Of a stretch of 64,000 bases of DNA, positions 34,703 through 43,679 are shown piece by piece. The stretch lies in the NCBI GenBank assembly GCA_965226245.1, contig CBDDCL010000015.1, positions 5,580,001 through 5,644,000 on the forward strand, written 5' to 3'. The notes beneath the pieces were generated by a model. That model was not told the DNA's origin, made no database searches, and saw nothing but the letters and a program-made list of their open reading frames with translations. The stretch's first letter is position 1. Every line of letters starts with the position of its first letter. The position numbers were made by a program, and so were the translations under genes. Source of the DNA: CBDCYS01 sp965226245 (GTDB lineage Bacteria; Acidobacteriota; Terriglobia; Bryobacterales; UBA6623).

Positions 34703-34950
34703 GCGGGAACATCCATTTTGGATAGGTAACTGCCAAGGGGTCGACACAGAGACCCTTGGGAGCTGCCTGTCCTGTATGCCCCCTAGACTAGAGGGGCCGT
34801 GGCAGAGTGGTCGCTGTTGAGGGCCGTCGCACCGCCTATTCCAAGCCCCAGCCCCGAAGCTGGGGCTCGAAATCCGGGTCCCGCAATTTCTGCTATTCTT
34901 GGCAAGGATTTGACCCCGTAGGTGCTAAAAACCGTCAAAAGTTTACCAAA
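34703..34950. other. Intergenic region with 9-bp hairpin
   Basis: Perfect stem AGCCCCAGC (34844-34852) with GCTGGGGCT (34859-34867), loop CCCGAA. Nearby GGCAGAGTGGTCG resembles a tRNA D-arm, but no cloverleaf can be folded. Confidence 0.4.
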
Positions 34951-37671
34951 ATGAAACCCTTCCAAAAATTGCCGCTTAAACCCACTTCTTTGGCGCCGGC
35001 CCGCATGGTGGTCTTATTGATCGCCCTTCTGGCGGGCGGGTTGACCTTCACCTGCTCCTGGATGCCGGACAACCAGTTGCAGCTCAGCAAGGAAGACAGC
35101 GTTGTTTTCATCGGCAACACGTTCGCCGAACGCATGCATCTGTTCGGCTACTTCGAGACGTTGTTGCACGCGAAATTTTCCGACCATCAGCTCCAGGTTC
35201 GAAATATGGGATGGTCGGCGGACGAGCTGACGCTGATGCCGCGCCCGAAGGGCTTTGGCGCTCTTCACAAGTACCTGGCCGAGCAGCAAGCCGATGTGAT
35301 CTTTGCCTGCTTCGGCATGAACGAATCGTTCCAGGGAGCTGAGGGCCTGGGGCGGTTCCAGCAGGATCTCGACGCGTTCATCCTGGACCTTCAGGCGCAT
35401 CAGTACAACGGGCGGTCCGCCCCGCGGATCGTGCTCGTCTCACCCATCGCGCACGAAAACCTTGGGGGGAATCTCCCCGATCCCGCGGCGCACAACGAGC
35501 ATCTCGAGCTTTACACCGGGGCCATGGCCGAGGCCGCCCAGCGGCACGAATTGCTCTTTGTCGATCTGTTCGCGCCCACGCGGGAGTGGATGGATTCCGG
35601 CTCGGATCGCAAGCTGACCTTTAACGGGATTCACCTCACCGAATACGGCTACTGGAGGGTTAGCCAGATCATGGCCGGGTCTTTAGGTTTGGTCCGTGAC
35701 GCCGCGCCGCCGGATGCTGCCGGAAACGCCACGGCTGAGGCGCTTCGCCGGACCATTTACGAAAAGAATTACTACTTTTTCATACGCTGGCGCGGACCCA
35801 ATGCCGAGTACATTCATGGCGAGCGCAACGAGATGGAGGGGGCGGAGAATTTGCCGGAAGAGATGGCTGAGTACGATCAGATCATCGATACTTATGATCA
35901 GAAGATCTGGCAGATGGCCAAGCCCGGCCCCGCACAGGTCTGGCAGCAGGTTCCAGAGGGGAATCCGGTTTGGCACCCGACGCCCCAGTACAAGGCCACT
36001 GCGCCAGGGCCCAAAGGCCCCGATCAATATCAGGGCGTCAAGGTTTTGAGCCTGCGGGAATCCCGCAGGGCATTCCGGCTACCCAAGGGCTACGCCATCA
36101 ACCTCTACGCCTCCGAAGAAGATTTTCCGATCGCCAACCCGATGGCGATGAATTTCGATGCCGAGGGCCGCCTGTGGGTCGCCAACACACCCACCTGGCC
36201 GCAGCCGATTCCGGGCGAGCAACCCTCGGACTCGATCGTCATTCTCGAAGACACCGATCAGGATGGGGTGGCGGACAAGCACACAGTCTTTATCGACAAG
36301 CTCAACATGATTCATGGTTTTGCCCTGGGTGACGGGGGCGCCTACATTTCCCAGGTTCCGCACATCATCCACGCCAAAGATACGGACGGCGATAACCGGG
36401 CTGACGAGGTCCGGATGGTATTGCATGGCTTTGGATCCGAGGATGTCGAGCACTCCATCAACAATTACAGATGGGGACCCGGCGGCGCGCTTTACTTCAT
36501 GGAAGGCACCTTCTTCCACACGCAGGTGGAGACGCCCCACGGCCCGCGCCGCTTGTATAACTCCGGTGTTTTCCGTTACAGGCCTGGATCTGAGCGATTC
36601 GACGTTCTGATTTCCCATCGATTCGCAAATCCATGGGGGCAGGTATTTGATCACTGGGGACAGTGGCTGCTGCTCGACGCTTCAGGCGGCAACTACTACT
36701 ACAGGCCGATCCTAACCGCCAATTTTGCCTACCCCAAGAAGAAGCTGCGCAGACGAGGGAGCCCTCCGCTTTCCTTTGCCCCGGAAGATACCGCCCCGTC
36801 GGCGGGTATAGAGATCATCCGCAATCGTCACTTCCCGAAAGAGGCCCAAGGGCGGTTTGTGGTCAACGAGCTGTCGACGCACGGATTCCTCGGCGCCTAC
36901 TGGTACGACATCAAGGAAAAGGGAACGACCTACGAGGTCAAGCGCGTGGCGCCTCACTTGGTGGCGGCCAAGGATCCCTTCTACCGGCCGACTGCCGTGA
37001 CGTTTGGACCGGATGGAGCCATGTACGTCCTCGACTTCTCTTCGCCGGTTATCGAAAACACCACGTTTGCGAAACGCGATCCGGGACGCGACCATTACCG
37101 CGGACGCGTTTGGCGCATCACCTACCCGGCCAATGCGCTGCTGAAACAGCCCAGGATCGTGGGCCGGCCAAGCCCTGTGCTGCTGGATCTGCTCAAAGAG
37201 TATGAAAACACCACCCGCCATTTCGCCCGCCGTGAACTGCAACAGCGCGACCCCGATGAGGTCATCCCGACTCTCGAAAAATGGGTCGCTGCGCTTGACC
37301 CCGCGGATCCCCAGCATGAACGCCTGTTGCTCGAGGCACTATGGATCTACCAGGGGCTGGAGGTGGTCGAGCCGGATCTGCTCAACAGATTGCTCCAAGC
37401 GAAGGACTACCGGACCCGCACGGCCGCCACCCGCGTGCTGCGTTACTGGCAGGGGAGGATTGACAATTCCATCGATCTGCTCGCCGAATTGGTTGAAGAT
37501 GAGCACATCCGGGTGCGTCTGGAAGCGGTGCTGGCCTGCGGGTTCAGCCCCTCGGAGCGGGCTCGGGAAGTTGCCCTGCAGGCCGCAAAGTTCACGATGG
37601 ATCCCGGGATGCAAAAAGCCCTGGACGACACCATGAACTTTTTTGAACGTTCCCGATCAACCAGACCGTGA
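34951..37671 (+). CDS. GDSL-like / sorbosone-dehydrogenase-like propeller / HEAT protein (PVC-type)
   Basis: 906 aa in three parts. After an N-terminal hydrophobic segment (about 19-33) comes a SGNH-like domain (about 48-250: VVFIGNTFAERM, RNMGWSADE, FGMNES, FNGIHLTEYGY); the usual GDS is replaced by GNT, so catalysis is doubtful. Then a membrane-bound dehydrogenase-type propeller (about 375-735: LPKGYAINLYASEEDFPIAN, DTDQDGVADKHTVF, RWGPGGALYFMEG, GRVWRITYP), and HEAT-like helices to the end. Relatives in Planctomycetes and Verrucomicrobia also carry a cytochrome c domain; here that part is in the next gene, which overlaps by 4 bp (GTGA). Probably periplasmic sugar or polyol oxidation. Confidence 0.8.
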   Translation: MKPFQKLPLKPTSLAPARMVVLLIALLAGGLTFTCSWMPDNQLQLSKEDSVVFIGNTFAERMHLFGYFETLLHAKFSDHQLQVRNMGWSADELTLMPRPKGFGALHKYLAEQQADVIFACFGMNESFQGAEGLGRFQQDLDAFILDLQAHQYNGRSAPRIVLVSPIAHENLGGNLPDPAAHNEHLELYTGAMAEAAQRHELLFVDLFAPTREWMDSGSDRKLTFNGIHLTEYGYWRVSQIMAGSLGLVRDAAPPDAAGNATAEALRRTIYEKNYYFFIRWRGPNAEYIHGERNEMEGAENLPEEMAEYDQIIDTYDQKIWQMAKPGPAQVWQQVPEGNPVWHPTPQYKATAPGPKGPDQYQGVKVLSLRESRRAFRLPKGYAINLYASEEDFPIANPMAMNFDAEGRLWVANTPTWPQPIPGEQPSDSIVILEDTDQDGVADKHTVFIDKLNMIHGFALGDGGAYISQVPHIIHAKDTDGDNRADEVRMVLHGFGSEDVEHSINNYRWGPGGALYFMEGTFFHTQVETPHGPRRLYNSGVFRYRPGSERFDVLISHRFANPWGQVFDHWGQWLLLDASGGNYYYRPILTANFAYPKKKLRRRGSPPLSFAPEDTAPSAGIEIIRNRHFPKEAQGRFVVNELSTHGFLGAYWYDIKEKGTTYEVKRVAPHLVAAKDPFYRPTAVTFGPDGAMYVLDFSSPVIENTTFAKRDPGRDHYRGRVWRITYPANALLKQPRIVGRPSPVLLDLLKEYENTTRHFARRELQQRDPDEVIPTLEKWVAALDPADPQHERLLLEALWIYQGLEVVEPDLLNRLLQAKDYRTRTAATRVLRYWQGRIDNSIDLLAELVEDEHIRVRLEAVLACGFSPSERAREVALQAAKFTMDPGMQKALDDTMNFFERSRSTRP

Positions 37672-39644
37672 TCCGCACTTCGTACAGATTTTTGCTCGGC
37701 GGCAGCCTGCTCGCCGCGGCGGCCATCGCGTTGCTGATTTTCCCATTGGGTTTGGATGAGAACGCTGCGAAGCCGGGCGCCTCAGGCGTCAAACCACGCA
37801 TCTTTTTCGATAACGATCCGCGCGTGGTGGCCTACCAGCTCGGGCGGTTGTCCAACGATCAGCTCGTCGAGGTGGAACGCGACGCGGGCGTTCCAAAGTA
37901 CCGGCCGGCCTACGAAGCGCTGCTGATGCGCGACGGTCTGGCGAGCAAGTACAGGCATGAGGCCATCAGCGCTCTGGCCGGTCTGAATAAGTCGGACGTG
38001 ATCACCGAGATTCTGGCGGGCATCGAGCGGGCCGGTGAGCAGTCCGGCACGCTTCAGCGGGAACTGAGCAACATGTTGCTGCGGCTGGAACCCTCCGAGC
38101 TGGTAGGGGCGCGCGACCGTGTCGAACAAACCGCGGCCGGCTCAGAAGTCAGTGCGGCCAGAACTGCATCCTACGGTGGTCTGGTCATGAGTGTACCGGC
38201 GGAAGAAGTTTGGCGGCTTGCCTCGAGCGGGGATAGAGGCGTGTACGATCTTTTGCAGGCCATACCGATGGCGCCCGACGCAAAGCGCAGGGATGCCTTC
38301 TACACGAAGGTGGAGCCTCTCCTGCACCGGAAGGCCGCCGCGGAACTCCGCCGTGCGGCGATTGAGATACTGCCTTCCTTCACGGGTCACGACGCGGAAT
38401 CTTTCAAGACGCTCGCCGGGTTCATCCGCAACGGCGTCGAGCAGCCGGCCGCCATTCGATCGATCCAGCGCATCGGCAAGCAGCACTGGCCGGCCCGGGA
38501 AATCGCTCCCCTCGCCGAGGCCGTCGTGGCCTGCGCCCTCGAGACACCTGCGAATAAAAGAACAGACGCGCCGTTTCTGGAAACAGTCCAGCTTGGCAAC
38601 GAGCTGGCCTCCATGCTCGATGCCGAGACCGGCGGGAAGATCCGCGGAATTCTTGACGACCTCGGGGTGACGGTCATTCTGCTCCGGACCCTGATCGATC
38701 AGACGAGTTATGACAAGAGGCTAATCGTCGTTGAGACGGGTAAGCGCGTGGAGATTGTTCTGGAGAACGAGGATTTCATGCCTCACAACTTGGTCATTAC
38801 CGTCCCGGGCGCCCGTGAAGAGATCGGGCTGGCTGCCGATAGGATGCCTACGCCGGCTGGACCCGATTCACAGGGAAGGTATTACGTACCTGCGTCCCCG
38901 AAAGTCCTCTATGCAACCAGACTGCTGGAACCCGGCCAGAAGCAGAAGCTGAATTTTGAAGCCCCCGCGGAGCCTGGTGATTATCCCTACCTCTGCACCT
39001 TCAACGGACACTGGCGGCGGATGTACGGCCATCTGCTGGTCGTGGAGGACATGGAGGAATACCTGAAGAATCCGCCTCCGCTGACGGACTTGGACTACAA
39101 CGAGTGGACGCTGAGCGACCTGGCTGACGATGTGGCCGACATCGAGGCCGAAGGAAGCGCTGAAGGCCGGGAGATTTTCAACATCGCCACCTGTGGCAAA
39201 TGCCACCGGGTCGGTCAAGAGGGCAGAGATCTTTGTCCTGATCTCAGCGATGTCTTCGAACGCTATGACGACGACAGCGCGGCGATCCTCACGGAAATCC
39301 TGGAGCCATCCAAGACGATTACTGAGAAGTACGAGAATTACCTCTTCGTCCTCACCAACGGCGAGGTGACCACCGGCATCATCACCGCGGAAGATGCGAA
39401 TTTCCTGACCGTTCAGTCCGGCGGTGACGCCGGCCTTGCTGTAACCATCGACAAAAGGGACATCCTGGAGCGCGACAAGCGTGATGTGTCCATCATGCCG
39501 GAGGGTCTTTTGGACACTCTCAGGAGGGAGCAGATCGTCGACTTGATGGCCTTCCTCAAGTACGCCGCCGCCGCCGCGGAACCCACTTCGGCCCGTGCGC
39601 GGACGGGTCGCATAATGGCGAGTGAATCGCTTCCATCAGAATAG
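37668..39644 (+). CDS. HEAT / azurin-like cupredoxin / cytochrome c fusion protein
   Basis: 658 aa. N-terminal signal or anchor (about 8-27), a HEAT-like helical region (about 40-320), a cupredoxin domain (about 345-465) with type-1 copper ligands His373 (FMPHNLVIT), Cys443, His448 and Met452 in CTFNGHWRRM, then a c-type cytochrome with heme motif CGKCH (Cys509, Cys512, His513) and a candidate axial Met in SIMPEGLLDTL. Copper and heme sites in one chain suggest electron transfer from the partner dehydrogenase upstream. GTG start overlaps the previous stop (GTGA). Domain calls rest on visible ligands; electron donor and acceptor are inferred. Confidence 0.82.
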   Translation: MIRTSYRFLLGGSLLAAAAIALLIFPLGLDENAAKPGASGVKPRIFFDNDPRVVAYQLGRLSNDQLVEVERDAGVPKYRPAYEALLMRDGLASKYRHEAISALAGLNKSDVITEILAGIERAGEQSGTLQRELSNMLLRLEPSELVGARDRVEQTAAGSEVSAARTASYGGLVMSVPAEEVWRLASSGDRGVYDLLQAIPMAPDAKRRDAFYTKVEPLLHRKAAAELRRAAIEILPSFTGHDAESFKTLAGFIRNGVEQPAAIRSIQRIGKQHWPAREIAPLAEAVVACALETPANKRTDAPFLETVQLGNELASMLDAETGGKIRGILDDLGVTVILLRTLIDQTSYDKRLIVVETGKRVEIVLENEDFMPHNLVITVPGAREEIGLAADRMPTPAGPDSQGRYYVPASPKVLYATRLLEPGQKQKLNFEAPAEPGDYPYLCTFNGHWRRMYGHLLVVEDMEEYLKNPPPLTDLDYNEWTLSDLADDVADIEAEGSAEGREIFNIATCGKCHRVGQEGRDLCPDLSDVFERYDDDSAAILTEILEPSKTITEKYENYLFVLTNGEVTTGIITAEDANFLTVQSGGDAGLAVTIDKRDILERDKRDVSIMPEGLLDTLRREQIVDLMAFLKYAAAAAEPTSARARTGRIMASESLPSE

Positions 39645-39653
39645 GTACGGCAA

Positions 39654-40094
39654 CATGTACACTGCGACCCTGGGTCCGTGGTCGCGTGACCTATTTCTGG
39701 GCGGCGCCGTGGCGGTGCTCTACTCCACGGTTTTTGCGGCGACCGCCGCCCACAGCAGACTCTTTGCCGACTTCCTGGCGATCATGGGTGTGTACGACAA
39801 GCGCAGTTACTCGGCACGGTTGAGTGTAACTCGTGCCTTTGTCGTGATTCTGCTTCTACTGCCTTTACTGAAGTTCATGTTTTTACAGGAGCCCGTCTTC
39901 ATGGTCAAGATCGGTGGGGTTTCGGAGGCTTTGATGTTGCCCGTGATCGGATTCTCGACAATCTACCTGCGCTCTATGCGCACCTTCCCAAAGCGATTCT
40001 CCCCAGAGGTTGGATCACTCTCGGGCTGTGGCTCACATCAGCGGTGATGCTCATCATGATGGGCTATTCGGCCATTCAGCAGTTGACCTTATAA
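39654..40094 (+). pseudogene. C-terminal remnant of an Nramp-family metal transporter, frameshifted
   Basis: Frame 1 (ATG 39655) reads MYTATLGPWSRDLFLGGAVA, VLYSTVFAATAAHSRLFADF and VGGVSEALMLPVIGFSTIYL, which corresponds to the late TM helices of Mn/Fe Nramp transporters. After IYLRSMR the continuation LPKAILPRGWITLGLWLTSA, then MMGYSAIQQL and TAA at 40092-40094, is in another frame, so a frameshift lies near 39983. About 300 N-terminal residues are absent. Not functional. Confidence 0.7.
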
Positions 40095-40148
40095 GGCCGG
40101 AAAACGACAACCGGTTTCTGGTTGAGTCACCAATCAGACGGAACGAAC

Positions 40149-40274
40149 ATGAAGATTACCAACTTGGAAGTCGCCAACTTGCTTTTTACTTACCCTCCCG
40201 GGCCGCCAGACACTTGGAGCTGTCCCCTCTGCAGCGGCCCGATGATGCTCTTCGAGAGGCTCACTGTTCAGTAA
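40149..40274 (+). pseudogene. Chimeric 41-codon fragment, possible transposase tail
   Basis: MKITNLEVANLLFTYPPG resembles the start of an enolase-superfamily (mandelate racemase-type) enzyme; the rest, DTWSCPLCSGPMMLFERLTVQ, resembles the CxxC tail of an IS91/IS801-type transposase. The join suggests two remnants brought together. Function unlikely. Confidence 0.35.
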
Positions 40275-40778
40275 ATTCCGCGGGAATTGGAAACAGGGAG
40301 GAATTATATTGACACGTCTTGAACCCGTTCGATTCCTGAGCACACCCGCGTGTTATCCGACGCGCCGGGTTGAACTGTGTCCCGCGCTGGGATCCGGACA
40401 CCAAAGCAACCGCAGAACGCGCCAGCAGACACTTTCAAGCAGCATCTCGGCTCTCACGGACGCTGCCCTTCCTTGCAATTGGCGCATTCTCCACGCCAAA
40501 ACAGCTCACCCGAGGCTGCTCAACTCGATTCAAAAACCCTAGCTGCCGCGTCCGCCGCAAACGCGAGCGCCTTCCTTCAAACGGCCTTATCCAAAGTAAC
40601 CCGGCGATCGGCAGCTCACTCTACTCGCATCTTCGAGCGCCGGCTTACCCCAGATAAGGTCCTAACCAAAGATATTTGAAATTTTGATTCCATCGGTCCG
40701 CCTATTAGATGATCTTGTTGTCAAGGCAAGACACCCAGGAGAACCAATGGAAACGTTTTTTGAGGCTGTTTGGCAGCC
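40275..40778. other. Non-coding or decayed region before the IS1595 copies
   Basis: Several open frames rich in Ser, Ala and Arg, none with recognisable domains. Possibly the decayed end of the same transposase. AT-richer near 40660-40760. Confidence 0.35.
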
Positions 40779-40805
40779 TGCTCAGCTTGGTATACCATTG
40801 GATGG

Positions 40806-41651
40806 GGTATTTAGTTGACTCCAGTAGCCACAATATGTTGTGGTTGGGGGCATGAAGGAGGACTACCCCCGAAACCTCGTCGAGTTGGAAGCTCGATTCT
40901 CGACCGAGGAGGCGTGCCGGGAGTACCTGCTGAAGCTGCGCTGGCCGGAGGGGTTCGTGTGCCCGCGCTGTGGGATCCAGTCCTCATGGGCCAGCAAACG
41001 CAATCTGCTGCTCTGCGCCGACTGCGGTTACCAGGCCTCGGTGACGGCGGGCACGATTTTCCAGGACACCCGCAAGCCCTTGACGTTGTGGTTCCGGGCG
41101 GCTTGGTGGGTGACAACGCAAAAAGGCGGGGCCAGCGCGCTGGAGTTGCAGCGGGTCTTGGGTTTGGGTAGCTATGTAACCGCCTGGACCTGGCTGCACA
41201 AGTTCCGCCGCGCCATGGTGCGCCCCGGTCGCAATCGGCTGGTCGGCCGGGTGGAGGTGGACGAAACGTATGTGGGCGGAGTCGAAGAGGGCGTCCGAGG
41301 TCGCGAAATGGTTGGCAAAGCGTTAGTTGCGGTTGCTGCCGAGGAGGATGGGCGCGGTATGGGTCGCATCCGGCTCCGTCGGATCGCGGATGCCTCAGCG
41401 GCGAGCTTGGAAGCCTTTGTCGAAGAAGCTATCCAACCTGGCAGCCTCGTGCACACCGACGGCTGGGAAGGCTATGCGGGATTGGAGAACAAAGGATACC
41501 GCCATGAAGTCACCGTGCTGGCGGGAAGCGGCAATCGGCGAGTAAGCGCTGCCGAGAGTCCATCGTGTCGCCTCTCTGAGCGCTGGCTGTTGGGGACCCA
41601 CCAGGGGGCTGTCAGTCACGAGTATTTGGCTGGACGAGTTCACGTTCCGCT
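40806..41651 (+). mobile_element. IS1595-type element, truncated first copy
   Basis: Left inverted repeat GGTATTTAGTTGACTCC at 40806 and the first ~845 bp of the element, then a jump into TGCTCAGCTTGGTATACC, the same flank found before this copy. The last 140 bp and the right inverted repeat are missing. Together with copy 2 it forms a tandem duplication of period 873 bp. Confidence 0.75.
40852..41651 (+). pseudogene. Degenerate IS1595-type transposase (copy 1)
   Basis: Nearly identical to copy 2 through HEVTVL (about residue 225): zinc-finger CPRCGIQS and CADCGYQAS, DDE start VEVDETYVGG and LVHTDGWEGY. After that four small deletions (1, 1, 4 and 8 bp between 41520 and 41630) scramble the frame, and the 3' end is replaced by the duplicated flank. 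The open frame continues to 41691 but is not a functional transposase. Confidence 0.75.
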
Positions 41652-41678
41652 TGCTCAGCTTGGTATACCATTGGATGG

Positions 41679-42696
41679 GGTATTTAGTTGACTCCAGTAG
41701 CCACATATGTTGTGGTTGGGGGCATGAAGGAGGACTACCCCCGAAACCTCGTCGAGTTGGAAGCTCGATTCTCGACCGAGGAGGCGTGCCGGGAGTACCT
41801 GCTGAAGCTGCGCTGGCCGGAGGGGTTCGTGTGCCCGCGCTGTGGGATCCAGTCCTCATGGGCCAGCAAACGCAATCTGCTGCTCTGCGCCGACTGCGGT
41901 TACCAGGCCTCGGTGACGGCGGGCACGATTTTCCAGGACACCCGCAAGCCCTTGACGTTGTGGTTCCGGGCGGCTTGGTGGGTGACAACGCAAAAAGGCG
42001 GGGCCAGCGCGCTGGAGTTGCAGCGGGTCTTGGGTTTGGGTAGCTATGTAACCGCCTGGACCTGGCTGCACAAGTTCCGCCGCGCCATGGTGCGCCCCGG
42101 TCGCAATCGGCTGGTCGGCCGGGTGGAGGTGGACGAAACGTATGTGGGCGGAGTCGAAGAGGGCGTCCGAGGTCGCGAAATGGTTGGCAAAGCGTTAGTT
42201 GCGGTTGCTGCCGAGGAGGATGGGCGCGGTATGGGTCGCATCCGGCTCCGTCGGATCGCGGATGCCTCAGCGGCGAGCTTGGAAGCCTTTGTCGAAGAAG
42301 CTATCCAACCTGGCAGCCTCGTGCACACCGACGGCTGGGAAGGCTATGCGGGATTGGAGAACAAAGGATACCGCCATGAAGTCACCGTGCTGCGCGGGAA
42401 GCGGCAATCGGCGAGTAAGCTGCTGCCGAGAGTCCATCGTGTCGCCTCTCTGCTAAAGCGCTGGCTGTTGGGGACCCACCAGGGGGCTGTCAGTCACGAG
42501 TATTTGGACTACTACCTGGACGAGTTCACGTTCCGCTTCAACCGGCGGACCTCACGGTCGCGCGGCAAACTTTGCTATCGCCTCCTCCAGCAGGCGGTCG
42601 CCGCCGACCCTGCTCCCTATAAGACAATGGTCGAGGCCACCAGGGCCGGCACCCCCACCCCCAAGATGTAGTGGCTACTGGAGTCAACTAAATACC
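41679..42696 (+). mobile_element. IS1595-type element, complete copy
   Basis: 1018 bp bounded by 26-bp perfect inverted repeats: GGTATTTAGTTGACTCCAGT... at 41679-41704 and its complement at 42671-42696. No matching 8-bp target duplication is visible in the flanks, as expected if the left flank was created by tandem duplication. Confidence 0.85.
41724..42671 (+). CDS. IS1595-family (ISXO2-like) transposase
   Basis: 315 aa. N-terminal zinc ribbon with CPRCG and CADCG (about 38-65), then the ISXO2-like DDE domain: VEVDETYVGG (first Asp), LVHTDGWEGY (second Asp), and a C-terminal YYLDEFTFRFNRRTSRSRGK with the family's NRR phrase. Start ATG 41724 with upstream GGAG-like GGGGGC; alternative GTG 12 nt earlier. 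The stop codon abuts the right inverted repeat. Intact by reading. Confidence 0.88.
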   Translation: MKEDYPRNLVELEARFSTEEACREYLLKLRWPEGFVCPRCGIQSSWASKRNLLLCADCGYQASVTAGTIFQDTRKPLTLWFRAAWWVTTQKGGASALELQRVLGLGSYVTAWTWLHKFRRAMVRPGRNRLVGRVEVDETYVGGVEEGVRGREMVGKALVAVAAEEDGRGMGRIRLRRIADASAASLEAFVEEAIQPGSLVHTDGWEGYAGLENKGYRHEVTVLRGKRQSASKLLPRVHRVASLLKRWLLGTHQGAVSHEYLDYYLDEFTFRFNRRTSRSRGKLCYRLLQQAVAADPAPYKTMVEATRAGTPTPKM

Positions 42697-42934
42697 ACAT
42701 TACCATTGTTTCGACCGCATCGTCATCTTCGGCTATCTGCTCTTCTGCAAGACCGTTTGCAGCTTGCCGCGTTCCCCCGGCTAGCTCATACTGTCCAAAT
42801 TACTGTAAGCAGCTCTCCAGTGGTCAGGATCATCCTGCATTGGAAACGCCGCGCTTTCCATTTCAGGATCATCTCGTATTGGACAACTGCTTTGCGGCTT
42901 TGCCCCAAACCCCAAACACGGTGTCAGGACGCGC
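42697..42934. other. Intergenic region upstream of SPOR gene
   Basis: Contains an imperfect direct repeat CAGGATCAT...GTATTGGA/GCATTGGA (about 42826 and 42863), possibly regulatory. No gene. Confidence 0.3.
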
Positions 42935-42940
42935 TAGAAT
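42935..42940 (+). promoter_or_regulatory. Candidate -10 (TAGAAT) of SPOR gene
   Basis: TAGAAT, then 10 nt, then ATG 42951; same geometry as the kinase promoters. GAAGGA is too close to the ATG (2 nt) to act well as a Shine-Dalgarno. Confidence 0.4.
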
Positions 42941-42950
42941 GTGAAGGACC

Positions 42951-43655
42951 ATGGCTGCGAACGATAACGAGTTTGAACTGGTTCTTGGTCACAAACTGTT
43001 GTTGAGCATCTTCTTTGTGATGGTCGTCTTGTTCGGCCTGTTTTTTTCCTTTGGGTATTCGGTGGGGTATGACCGGGGACAGACAGAAAAGGAAAACGCC
43101 GTGGCCACCGTCCAGCCGATGGAGCAGTCCGGCGACAGCGTGCGGTTGCCCGACGCGCTGTTGAAGGACGCCCCTGAAGTGCCGGCCCGGCACGCGGCGG
43201 TTCCGGATGCACAGGCCACCAAGACGGCAGGGGAACCTGCCGGGGGAAGCGCGCCCAGGGCTGATCCAGTGCCGGACGGCCGCACTGCCGCCAATCCGGA
43301 ACGGACGGCTGCCGCGGTTGCCGACAAACCACGCCCGTTTCGAGAGTCGAAGCCGCCCGAGCCGGTGCCGGCACGCCGCGCGCCCAGACGTCGCGCGCCC
43401 GCTTCCGCGAGTGTCAGCGGAGCGGCGGTTGCCCGCTCGATCCACCTTCAAGTCGCGGCCATTCGGGTGCGATCGGATGCGGAAATGCTTGTGGGTAAGT
43501 TGAAGTCGAAGGGCTACCCGGCAACTCTATTCGAACAAGACAGCGACGAATGGCATCGGGTGCTGGTGGGGCCGTTCGCCTCGACGGGCGCGGCGGAGGA
43601 GTATCAGAAAAAGCTCAAGGCGGACGGTCTCGACTCCATCCTGCGAAAACCGTGA
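42951..43655 (+). CDS. SPOR-domain membrane protein
   Basis: 234 aa, bitopic: cytoplasmic N-terminus, one TM (about 15-40: LLLSIFFVMVVLFGLFFSFG), a long Ala/Pro/Arg-rich periplasmic linker, and a C-terminal SPOR domain (about 163-232: HLQVAAIRVRSDAEMLVGKL, WHRVLVGPFASTGAAEEYQK). SPOR domains bind denuded peptidoglycan at the division septum, so a role in cell division or envelope remodelling is likely. Followed without gap by lipA, whose alternative GTG start abuts its stop. Confidence 0.85.
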   Translation: MAANDNEFELVLGHKLLLSIFFVMVVLFGLFFSFGYSVGYDRGQTEKENAVATVQPMEQSGDSVRLPDALLKDAPEVPARHAAVPDAQATKTAGEPAGGSAPRADPVPDGRTAANPERTAAAVADKPRPFRESKPPEPVPARRAPRRRAPASASVSGAAVARSIHLQVAAIRVRSDAEMLVGKLKSKGYPATLFEQDSDEWHRVLVGPFASTGAAEEYQKKLKADGLDSILRKP

Positions 43656-43679
43656 GTGAAGGGGCATACGATTCCGCCA

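Noticed and set aside
33443..34747. A 434-codon minus-strand frame
   Set aside because: Antisense shadow of the Tat-exported MocA protein, whose signal peptide and Rossmann motif are unambiguous.
34790..34885. tRNA-like GGCAGAGTGGTCG followed by a GGGGCTCGAAATCC segment
   Set aside because: The acceptor stem and anticodon arm do not pair and spacing is wrong; only a strong 9-bp hairpin is present.
41679..42696. Target-site duplication of the complete IS1595 copy
   Set aside because: The 8 bp on each side do not match; the left flank is itself duplicated, so no duplication can be claimed.
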